From: Pseudomonadota bacterium
GTDB lineage: Bacteria; Bdellovibrionota_C; UBA2361; OMIW01
DNA length: 14,725 bases
Reading direction: 5' to 3'
Assembly (NCBI GenBank): GCA_900299205.1
Contig: OMIW01000196.1
Coordinates: forward strand, 1-14,725
Shown here piece by piece: positions 1 through 5,944 of this stretch. The notes under the pieces are model-generated. The model was not told where the DNA came from, ran no database searches, and worked only from the letters and a program-made list of their open reading frames with translations. The position numbers were made by a program, and so were the translations under genes. Positions within the stretch are counted from its first letter, which is position 1. Every line of letters begins with the position of its first letter.

Positions 1-367
1 CCCCCCAGAGCATGTTGAACTGATTCTCGCTAACCACTCGGAAGTTGGTCACCATGTGCCATTGGTCGTGCAGGGTGAGGTCAGTGCTGTGATTGCCAAC
101 CTTGGATATCTTCCCGGCGGCTCTCGCGCTTTGATCACCACCCCCGAGAGTACTATTCGAGCAGTCAGGAGCGCAGCTGAATATCTTCGTCCAGGAGGAG
201 GTATCTCGATCCTCTGCTATCGGGGGCATCCAGGAGGCGCAGAGGAGGCCGATGTGGTAAGTGGTTTCTTCAAAACTCTTGATTCAGCAATCTGGGAGGT
301 GGGTGGAGTGGGTGACGGGGGGGATCGACACACGCCCGTATGGATTTGGGGACGCAGACGGGGGTGA
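1..367 (+). CDS. mnmM: SAM-dependent methyltransferase, YtqB/MnmM family (C-terminal part)
   Basis: The reading frame is open from the left edge (first full codon at base 2) to a TGA at 365-367, so about 121 C-terminal residues are visible and the start lies outside the window. The stretch NLGYLPGG, followed by a TTPESTI segment, then LRPGGGISILCYRGHPGG and a late ...W...ggdR.TPVWIW end, is the typical second half of the YtqB family (Pfam rRNA_methylase). The family has a Rossmann fold and uses SAM. Bacillus YtqB is now known as MnmM, which methylates the wobble uridine (nm5s2U34) of certain tRNAs. The SAM-binding N-terminal motifs are not in the window, so activity cannot be judged. Family assignment is firm; the exact substrate is inferred from homologues. 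Confidence 0.8.
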   Translation, partial: PPEHVELILANHSEVGHHVPLVVQGEVSAVIANLGYLPGGSRALITTPESTIRAVRSAAEYLRPGGGISILCYRGHPGGAEEADVVSGFFKTLDSAIWEVGGVGDGGDRHTPVWIWGRRRG

Positions 368-376
368 GAGAGGATT

Positions 377-408
377 TGCTAAGACATCCTACCGATAGCA
401 CTTTTTTT
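377..408 (+). terminator. weak candidate terminator after the methyltransferase gene
   Basis: A five-base inverted repeat, TGCTA (377-381) and TAGCA (396-400), is followed one base later by seven T residues (402-408). The stem is short and the loop is long (14 nt), so this is only suggestive. It lies 10 bases after the methyltransferase stop codon, where a terminator would be expected. Confidence 0.3.
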
Positions 409-585
409 GTTCAGCCGCGCTTGGAATCGAACCAAACGGAAAACGAATATCGGGTTGAGTATCACCGCGCGAGGTAATCAGGGAGCTATTTGTATGACAG
501 AGGAGCATTTACGGGCGATTCTCGGCATGAGGCTCCGAATGTGAGGAACAAACACGCATAGGACTCGTCAGGTAGGGTGGGTGAC

Positions 586-1656
586 TCATCCATCCAAAAT
601 GCTCTCCCTCATCGATGCTCCGTGACCAGGTAAGTCGGTGAGGTGCAGATGTCCAGCTTTATAGCCGACCCCATTCGCGGGGTCAGGAAGAAGATTGAGG
701 TGTGAATCAAGATCGATGTGGTCGAATAATGAACCGATCGACGCTCCTGCCGATATGCCTATGCTGCTCTCGCCCATGCACCCTATCATTGTTTCTAGCC
801 GATGGGCTCGGGCGGTGGCGACCACGCGGAGCGCCTCGGTGATGCCCCCTGATTTCATCAGTTTGACCACTACGCCATCAACGCATGATGCCAGAGGCGG
901 GACGTCGATACTGGTCTGGCATGACTCATCGACGAATATAGGGATCTGTCGCGATCGGAAAAGTGCTGGAAGCGCGTCGTTATCACTAACCGATAGGGGT
1001 TGTTCCACGAACTGTACCCCCCGCTCACTCAACCATTTCACCATGAAGCTGGCATCGTTAAGATTCCATCCACCATTCGCATCGACCCTCATTTGATAGG
1101 AGGAGGACCTCGGGAGAGACTCTTCGATAGCGATAAACGCCTCTTTGTCGGCATCGATTCCCTCGGGTGAACCGAGCTTGATCTTGAGAATCGTGGCTTT
1201 TGTTCGGTCGAGGATCTCGGGAATCCGTTCGCGCTGAATGTCCGGGGGATTGATGCCGATAGTTACTGATGTGGGAACAAGCGATCGAGGGAGCCCGAGG
1301 AGTTTCCATAGCGGCATGTTCGCCCTTTTGGCGTGAAGATCCCAGAGGGCAATATCGAGAGCGGCGCATGCAGGGGCAGAGAGTATTCGGAATCCTTGCT
1401 CCCAGATCTCGTGAATGCTCAGATGTCCATGACCAGAGGCGGTTGGAGCAATCGCTGACCAAAAAGAATGTATCTCGCGGGTAGCCTCTTCGGGAGATAC
1501 TCCGTGGAGTCCTCCCCCTGAGGCGACCTCTCCGAACCCATATGTATGGCCATCATCGATTGTCACCAACAGGTTATGGTTTTCGGTGATAAGGCCCCGG
1601 CTGATCCGCAGAGGGTGTCTTTTTTTGAGGACAATGGGGGCGGTGACCAGGCGCAT
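586..1656 (-). CDS. dgcA: enolase-superfamily epimerase/racemase (dipeptide epimerase / N-acetyl-D-glutamate racemase DgcA family)
   Basis: This 356-residue protein has the whole enolase-superfamily plan: an N-terminal capping region, then a TIM barrel. The visible barrel residues are K158-x-K160 (ILKIKLG), metal ligands D192 (VDANGGW), E218 (VEQPL) and D243 (FVDES), and K265-LM-K268 before a GGITEA turn. A late DLDSHLNLL strand is typical of L-Ala-D/L-Glu epimerases. Family members either epimerise L-Ala-D-Glu from murein peptides or, as DgcA, racemise N-acetyl-glutamate made by DgcN. Its start ATG overlaps the stop of the upstream DUF1611 gene by one base (TAATG), with a GGGAG Shine-Dalgarno about 7 bases before it, so the two are translationally coupled. 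That partner favours the DgcA role. It is cytoplasmic. The superfamily is certain; the substrate is inferred from the pairing. Confidence 0.85.
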   Translation of the reverse strand: MRLVTAPIVLKKRHPLRISRGLITENHNLLVTIDDGHTYGFGEVASGGGLHGVSPEEATREIHSFWSAIAPTASGHGHLSIHEIWEQGFRILSAPACAALDIALWDLHAKRANMPLWKLLGLPRSLVPTSVTIGINPPDIQRERIPEILDRTKATILKIKLGSPEGIDADKEAFIAIEESLPRSSSYQMRVDANGGWNLNDASFMVKWLSERGVQFVEQPLSVSDNDALPALFRSRQIPIFVDESCQTSIDVPPLASCVDGVVVKLMKSGGITEALRVVATARAHRLETMIGCMGESSIGISAGASIGSLFDHIDLDSHLNLLPDPANGVGYKAGHLHLTDLPGHGASMRESILDG

Positions 1657-2708
1657 TAACGGCTCCCGATAATAGCAGATAGAAGTCGTTCAGCACCGAA
1701 GCGCACAACATCATCGGTCGGTCGCCCCGTTTCCTTCTCTATCAGATGAATGTACGAGAGCGCATCATCATGGGGAAGATCGGCGGTATTGAGGGCAATC
1801 GCCTGGACCGGTGCAGCGGGGAAGGTTCCAGCAGCTTTTACGACTGACTCGTAAAACGCGACCACCTCTTTGAGAGGGGGAATTGGAAATGCGGGATTAT
1901 TCTTCACGGCGGTTTGTCCCGCTCGATGTACAAGCACGAGCCCGGTAGGTTGTGACCCCCGAATCAAGGGAAGGGTGGCCGTTGACGCGGGGTTGAGCAT
2001 ACTGCCCTGACCCTCAATCCATACTATATCGCAGTTTTCTGCGGAAAGGGTCATCACGCCATACTCGACCGCTCCCGCTGCGAAATCCACCGGAACTGCA
2101 TCGAGTGGTATCCCTTGTCCAGCGATTACGATGCCGGTCTGACCCGTCGCAAAAAACTGAGATGATATCCCGCGATTTTTTGCGGCTGCATGAAATTCGA
2201 GACATGCCGACATCTTTCCGATCGCCATGTCGGTGCCGACGGTCAAAACCCTCTGGTTTGGCAGCGATTGAGCGCGACCAAATCCCACGACAAAGCATTC
2301 CGGAGGTGGAACCCGAATATCGAAGATCTCTTGAGTCCCTGTAATGTGCGGGTTGAGGTGATTGAGTCGATCATGAAGGCCGTTGATGACCGAAAGACCG
2401 GCTGATATCGCATTCATCACGACCTCGCGGTGGTGCCCGGTCAATCGGCCACCACTCGGTGAGAGGCCAATTAACACGGTGTCGCCCCCCTGTGCGATTG
2501 CATCCTCGAGGGAAGCGACGATGGGAACCTCTCGCGCGATTCCGGTCACCTCAACGAGAGAGCGTCCCGCATACTCGGTGTCGATCACTGCGGCGATTGG
2601 GTGCGGCGAATAGCGAAGAACGGCTAACCCGGTCTTCCCGTTGATACTTCGGAGGTGATCCTGGAGATATATGATCAGGGTTCGGTTTGAGAGATCAAGA
2701 TTTAGCAT
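1656..2708 (-). CDS. dgcN: DUF1611 family protein, likely D-glutamate N-acetyltransferase (DgcN family)
   Basis: The chosen start is the ATG at 2706-2708, giving 350 residues. An AAAAGG Shine-Dalgarno lies just upstream, and the family-like sequence begins here. The frame stays open back to a TTG at 2837, but that 43-residue extension is atypical and would be encoded through a strong palindrome. The N-terminal half is Rossmann-like (AVIDTEYAG; VLIGLSPSGGRL about residues 78-89). The C-terminal half has a P-loop-like VGTDMAIGKMSA (157-168), ATGQTGIVIAGQG (187-199) and IEGQGSMLNPAS (231-242), all hallmarks of DUF1611. From memory of the literature, characterised DgcN proteins acetylate D-glutamate, after which DgcA converts the product to N-acetyl-L-glutamate. 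It sits directly upstream of, and coupled to, a dgcA-type gene, which supports that role. The family is firm; the reaction is by homology. Confidence 0.8.
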   Translation of the reverse strand: MLNLDLSNRTLIIYLQDHLRSINGKTGLAVLRYSPHPIAAVIDTEYAGRSLVEVTGIAREVPIVASLEDAIAQGGDTVLIGLSPSGGRLTGHHREVVMNAISAGLSVINGLHDRLNHLNPHITGTQEIFDIRVPPPECFVVGFGRAQSLPNQRVLTVGTDMAIGKMSACLEFHAAAKNRGISSQFFATGQTGIVIAGQGIPLDAVPVDFAAGAVEYGVMTLSAENCDIVWIEGQGSMLNPASTATLPLIRGSQPTGLVLVHRAGQTAVKNNPAFPIPPLKEVVAFYESVVKAAGTFPAAPVQAIALNTADLPHDDALSYIHLIEKETGRPTDDVVRFGAERLLSAIIGSR

Positions 2709-2729
2709 GCGTACCTTTTGAGAGAGGGA

Positions 2730-2757
2730 ATTCCTGTGCCAAGGGTGGCACAGGAAT
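2730..2757 (-). promoter_or_regulatory. perfect 12-bp inverted repeat in the dgcN leader
   Basis: Left arm ATTCCTGTGCCA (2730-2741), four-base centre AGGG, right arm TGGCACAGGAAT (2746-2757). The arms match perfectly. The element lies 21 bases upstream of the chosen dgcN start and ends before its ribosome-binding site. No T-run follows on either strand, so it is not an intrinsic terminator. It could be a repressor operator or a hairpin in the mRNA leader; the sequence alone does not decide. Confidence 0.6.
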
Positions 2758-2760
2758 GAG

Positions 2761-2773
2761 AAAGGTAACCTTT
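2761..2773. promoter_or_regulatory. 13-bp dyad upstream of dgcN
   Basis: AAAGGT-A-ACCTTT is a perfect six-base dyad with a single central base. It lies three bases beyond the larger palindrome in the dgcN leader. The near-absence of a loop rules out an RNA hairpin and suggests a site for a dimeric DNA-binding protein. Its short length means that chance occurrence is possible. Confidence 0.35.
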
Positions 2774-2838
2774 GGCAGACGAATCCGCGAGTTTTCAGAG
2801 AAGAGATGAGGATGTACCTCAGGTCAGATCTCATCAAA

Positions 2839-3138
2839 CTACCGAGGCATCTGATAAAATCCAGCCGATAACACTAATGCGATCGGCACAAGGGCAATTA
2901 CCATCCACGCTCGAACCTCCTGGATGGGAGAGAGTGTGGTTGTGGAATCTGTTCGCCGATGAGAAAGGAGCACCGCTGGAGGCGTCATCACAATCGTCAT
3001 CACCATGAGAAGACACAGCGTCGGCAGAAGAGACCCTGTGTACGCCCAGCGAACGACGAAGAAACAGAGGATGGTCTGGAGCCACAGGAGCCCACGACCA
3101 TTACTCCACTCATCGCGGCAGAGGAAGAAGGACTTCAT
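2839..3138 (-). CDS. small hypothetical membrane protein (99 aa)
   Basis: I do not recognise this family. The product starts with a charged stretch (MKSFFLCRDEWSNGR), then has a long hydrophobic region about residues 17-58 (enough for two helices: LLWLQTILCFFVV and LLPTLCLLMVMTIVM), a polar loop rich in S, T and R (59-75), and a last helix about 77-96 (WMVIALVPIALVLSAG). Three transmembrane segments are likely, which argues for a real gene despite only a weak GGTG ribosome-binding site. It lies 130 bp upstream of the chosen dgcN start on the same strand and may share its transcript. It is too small to be a conventional transporter. No function is assigned. Confidence 0.55.
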   Translation of the reverse strand: MKSFFLCRDEWSNGRGLLWLQTILCFFVVRWAYTGSLLPTLCLLMVMTIVMTPPAVLLSHRRTDSTTTLSPIQEVRAWMVIALVPIALVLSAGFYQMPR

Positions 3139-3188
3139 ATCACCGAAAACCGATGGAGTCGGTATATCACACGGCCCTGGACGTATCT

Positions 3189-3211
3189 AGATCAGCGATA
3201 ATCGCAGATCT
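3189..3211. promoter_or_regulatory. 23-bp near-perfect dyad upstream of the 99-aa gene
   Basis: AGATCAGCGAT (3189-3199), a single central A (3200), and ATCGCAGATCT (3201-3211) form a dyad with ten of eleven positions matching. It lies 50 bases upstream of the start codon of the 99-residue membrane protein, in the 217-bp gap behind the duplicated membrane protein gene. With one central base it suits a DNA-binding dimer better than an RNA hairpin. No regulator gene is adjacent. Confidence 0.4.
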
Positions 3212-3280
3212 GGTAATGACGGGTCTCATTGTGTGACCCGAGTCGGGTAAATCTGCTCGGAGGTGGTCGATGTACTCCAA

Positions 3281-3330
3281 AAGGGAGAAAAGAAACCACC
3301 CGCCCCTTCAATGTGATAGGGGCTGGTGGT
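3281..3330 (-). terminator. intrinsic terminator of the 327-aa gene
   Basis: Read on the minus strand, ACCAC and GTGGT form an outer stem, and GCCCCT and AGGGGC form a perfect six-base inner stem around a ten-base loop. A T-rich tail follows (TTTCTTTTCTCCC). The structure starts about 25 bases after the stop codon at 3356, so it separates that gene from the downstream membrane protein and dgcN-dgcA genes. Confidence 0.7.
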
Positions 3331-3355
3331 CGGTAGGTACATCCGGGAGGTGTTC

Positions 3356-4339
3356 TCACCACTCTTCACTCTTTCGATGACGCATGATGAGCGTTGCGAG
3401 GCAGAGGAGGGGGGCAAAGGAAACAACGGTGGCTTGATTGGAGGAGTCCTCCAGATAACGCCTGCCATTTGTAACTCCTTCCTGGAAGAAAAACCGCGCC
3501 CAGTCATCCGGTTGGAACCCTGATTGGGTCCAATGGATGTACAAGCCAAGTGCCTGGGGCCGACTATCTGGCGTCATCCGTCCCTTGGAGCTGTCAGGAA
3601 TGATCATTCCGACGTACAAGGTCTTCCCGCTTTTATCTCGAATCCAGATGATATCACCCGCTTCGAGAAACAGGAGACGCTCGGTTCGAGATGGCGAAGG
3701 CTTACGATAAACGGTCCACTCCATACCTTCCATACCGGTCTCGAAGTACCCGTATGGAGTCCCCTGGAGGAACGTATTTCGGCCACGGGTAAGGGGATGA
3801 AGATAAAAGACGGAGAGGAACCCATACCACCAATTCAGGAGTGGTAACCGGATGAGTCGAGCGCTGAGCCCTCGGTCGAGACCGTTATCCCCTGCGCTCT
3901 CGGACAGGAATAATCCGGTCCAGTCATCTCGACCCCGTCCCAGTTGGGCGGTCGTACAGTAGATGAACCACTGGTCGGAGCCTCGATAGCCATCGAGTTT
4001 GGCATGCTCAACGTCCTCCCGCAGCTGAGGGGGTATCTCATTGACCTCGAACCAAGAGTCGGTGGGAGACACGGGGAACACAATTCCCGCGAAGAGAATT
4101 GTTCCATCGTCATTCCAAACGGTGAGATGGTCCCCGGCTTTCACCGTCCAGACGAAGCCATTGGCTCGGATACACGGAACGCATTCACGCTCCCGGCCGG
4201 GATGGATTCCCGTTATACCCTGGATAATAGAAACCATGACAAAAACCGATATTGAGGCGGATACTACTGACACCCGCTTCAAACTGCAATGGAGGTGACA
4301 ATTTCGCCAGCTAACGGCGAAATGAGCGCACGCGCGCAT
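3356..4339 (-). CDS. membrane-anchored protein with two tandem copies of an unknown domain
   Basis: The family is not recognised. From the ATG at 4337-4339 the product has 327 residues; a TTG at 4280-4282 (residue 20) would instead give a tidy signal-anchor start (K, R, then a hydrophobic run to about residue 45), so the start is uncertain. The body contains two similar units, about residues 62-147 and 206-287. Each has a WTV strand, an AGD turn, a D-x-G-x-x-(L)-(F/Y)-x-G strand, a Q-(W/F or similar) segment and a terminal DDW-x-x-(L/F)-F motif. A hydrophobic segment follows each unit (about 163-181 and 304-319), and the protein ends with a basic tail (RHRKSEEW). The layout suggests beta-rich domains outside the cytoplasmic membrane. 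It is divergent from murF, with a terminator behind it, so it is probably a single-gene transcript. Confidence 0.7.
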   Translation of the reverse strand: MRACAHFAVSWRNCHLHCSLKRVSVVSASISVFVMVSIIQGITGIHPGRERECVPCIRANGFVWTVKAGDHLTVWNDDGTILFAGIVFPVSPTDSWFEVNEIPPQLREDVEHAKLDGYRGSDQWFIYCTTAQLGRGRDDWTGLFLSESAGDNGLDRGLSARLIRLPLLNWWYGFLSVFYLHPLTRGRNTFLQGTPYGYFETGMEGMEWTVYRKPSPSRTERLLFLEAGDIIWIRDKSGKTLYVGMIIPDSSKGRMTPDSRPQALGLYIHWTQSGFQPDDWARFFFQEGVTNGRRYLEDSSNQATVVSFAPLLCLATLIMRHRKSEEW

Positions 4340-4444
4340 CGTGGGAGATGTTCGCCCTCATTCGAGGATAGGTGCCTCTCGCTACGGACTCAGCTATACT
4401 CCTGTCAAAGTTCGCATCGTCACGATTATCCACCGGAAATACCC

Positions 4445-5845
4445 ATGTCTTGCGTTATCTCAAAGAATGAACTCGTCTCCGTCGTCAGTGGTAAGTCACT
4501 CGCATCTGCCTCCCGCATCATCGCATCGGGGGTGGTGACCGATTCCCGGGAGATACGGGGAGGTGAATTATTTGTGGCGCTTCCCGGGGAAAAAGCTCAT
4601 GGACACGCTTTTGTGCAGGCAGCATTTGACCGCGGGGCGAGCTTGTTGTTGGTCGAAACGGAGGAGCTTTTTCCGGGGGTTGACCCGGAGCGATGTGTGG
4701 TGGTCCCGAGTACGTTGGTGGCCCTTGGCCAACTGGCCACGTGGTGGCGCCACCATCGTGCGATACCGGTTCTTGGCATCACAGGCTCGGTGGGGAAGAC
4801 GACGACAAAGGAGCTGTGCGCAGCGATACTACTCGCCCACTCTCAGGGTACCTATTCGCGAAAGTCGTATAATAATCATGTGGGGGTGCCGTTATCGTTG
4901 TTGTCGATCGGCGAAAAGTCGGAGTGGGCAGTCATCGAGATGGGGATGAATCATGCAGGAGAGATTTCTGCTCTCACTGCGATGGCTCGGCCAACGGTTG
5001 CCGTCGTGAGTGCGATTGCCCCTGCTCATATCGAGAATCTCGGGAGTCTTGAAAATATCGTGAAGGCGAAGCTCGAGATAGCCGAAGGGCTCCCTGAGGG
5101 TGCGCCATTAATAATCAACGGCGACTCCGAGCTTTTAGTATCATGTGCTCGTGAGCTGGTACCTCACCATCCCCTCCTATCATTTGGCCACGCTGAAGAT
5201 GCGCAGCTGCGGGTGCTGGAGATCGCGGGTCGGGGAATTGAGGGGATTTCGGTAGCGATTATGTGGGAAGGAGAGCAACCAGAGCCCTTTGCTGTTCCGA
5301 TTATGGGTAAACACAACGGAATGAACGTCGCGGCGAGTATTCTTGCCGCGAAAACATTGATTCCAGAGCTTTCTTGGGACACCATACGGAGGGGTCTCGC
5401 TCGTTTTACTCCGCCCGATATGCGCCTTCGTCGATATCCGACCTCCTCGGGAATGCAGGTCATCGACGATTCGTACAATGCAAATCCTGAGTCGATGCGC
5501 GCGCTTTTGGCTATTGCGCGTGAGACCGCAGAGCAGGGGAGAGAAGTTGGGCTGGTATTGGGCGATATGCTCGAGCTCGGGGATATCTCGGAAGGTGCAC
5601 ACCGCGACATCGGGCGGCTGGCCGCCGAGATTCATCCCCTTTTTATTGTCGCTGTTGGTCCCCGATCAGAGATCCTCGCCGAGGAGGCGTCGCGATGTGG
5701 TGCATCGGTCACATGGTGCCATTCAGCGGCAGAGGCGACGACAACGGTCCTTGGACTTGGATGTGATGTACTCTTTGTCAAAGCATCGCGAGGTACGGGT
5801 CTCGATGCGGTGGTGCGAGCCATCGTGGGGCCATTCGCGGAGTAG
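4445..5845 (+). CDS. murF: UDP-N-acetylmuramoyl-tripeptide--D-alanyl-D-alanine ligase
   Basis: MurF joins D-Ala-D-Ala to UDP-MurNAc-tripeptide in the cytoplasm, the last Mur ligase step of peptidoglycan precursor synthesis. The 466-residue product (E. coli about 452) has the N-terminal TDSREIRGGELFVAL substrate-binding segment (32-46), the ATP loop GITGSVGKTTTKE (111-123), KSYNNHVGVPLSLL (140-153), EMGMNHAGE (165-173), the HNGMNVAAS ligase motif (290-298) and the C-terminal DDSYNANPESM (341-351) and LGDMLELG (372-379). I chose ATG 4445 because homology begins there; the longer open frame upstream lacks family character. The ribosome-binding site is weak (GGAA). There is no murE or mraY beside it, so it is outside a dcw cluster here. 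It is 99 bp upstream of metH on the same strand with no terminator seen. Confidence 0.95.
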   Translation: MSCVISKNELVSVVSGKSLASASRIIASGVVTDSREIRGGELFVALPGEKAHGHAFVQAAFDRGASLLLVETEELFPGVDPERCVVVPSTLVALGQLATWWRHHRAIPVLGITGSVGKTTTKELCAAILLAHSQGTYSRKSYNNHVGVPLSLLSIGEKSEWAVIEMGMNHAGEISALTAMARPTVAVVSAIAPAHIENLGSLENIVKAKLEIAEGLPEGAPLIINGDSELLVSCARELVPHHPLLSFGHAEDAQLRVLEIAGRGIEGISVAIMWEGEQPEPFAVPIMGKHNGMNVAASILAAKTLIPELSWDTIRRGLARFTPPDMRLRRYPTSSGMQVIDDSYNANPESMRALLAIARETAEQGREVGLVLGDMLELGDISEGAHRDIGRLAAEIHPLFIVAVGPRSEILAEEASRCGASVTWCHSAAEATTTVLGLGCDVLFVKASRGTGLDAVVRAIVGPFAE

Positions 5846-5944
5846 GTAGCAGATTCGTACGTATATGTCATTCGGCATCATCCAGTGTGGGGTACCACCG
5901 CAACGTAATTCGGGTTGTAACCCAACGGTAGGAAGCCGAGAGGT

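Noticed and set aside
415-470. tRNA-like T-arm on the minus strand (GGTTCGATTCC) with GCGCG/CGCGC able to pair around it
   Set aside because: No D-arm, anticodon arm or seven-base acceptor stem of the right spacing can be drawn, and no CCA end is encoded. The T-loop-like string alone is not enough.
494-544. Tiny plus-strand frame of 16 codons (starts MTEEHLRAILG) with AGGGAG upstream
   Set aside because: It is too short to separate from chance, shows no recognisable family, and has no supporting context in the 218-bp gap.
2730-2750. Possible sigma-54 promoter (TGGCAC at the correct distance from a TTCC) inside the dgcN palindrome
   Set aside because: The required GC at the -12 element is CC, and the implied transcript start would fall almost on the ribosome-binding site. 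TGGCAC appears on both strands simply because the element is a palindrome.
2709-2837. N-terminal extension of the dgcN frame to a TTG or ATG at 2832-2837
   Set aside because: The extra residues are atypical for DUF1611 and would be encoded through the perfect leader palindrome. The internal ATG at 2706-2708 has a better ribosome-binding site and fits the family start.
3226-3549. 107-codon minus-strand frame overlapping the end of the 327-aa gene
   Set aside because: It runs in another frame across the terminator and the C-terminal coding part of the better-supported gene, and its product is low in recognisable structure.
4395-4400. TATACT as a -10 box for murF
   Set aside because: No acceptable -35 hexamer lies 16-18 bases upstream, and there is no extended -10 motif. 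The TTGACA on the opposite strand at 4403-4408 likewise lacks a matching -10.
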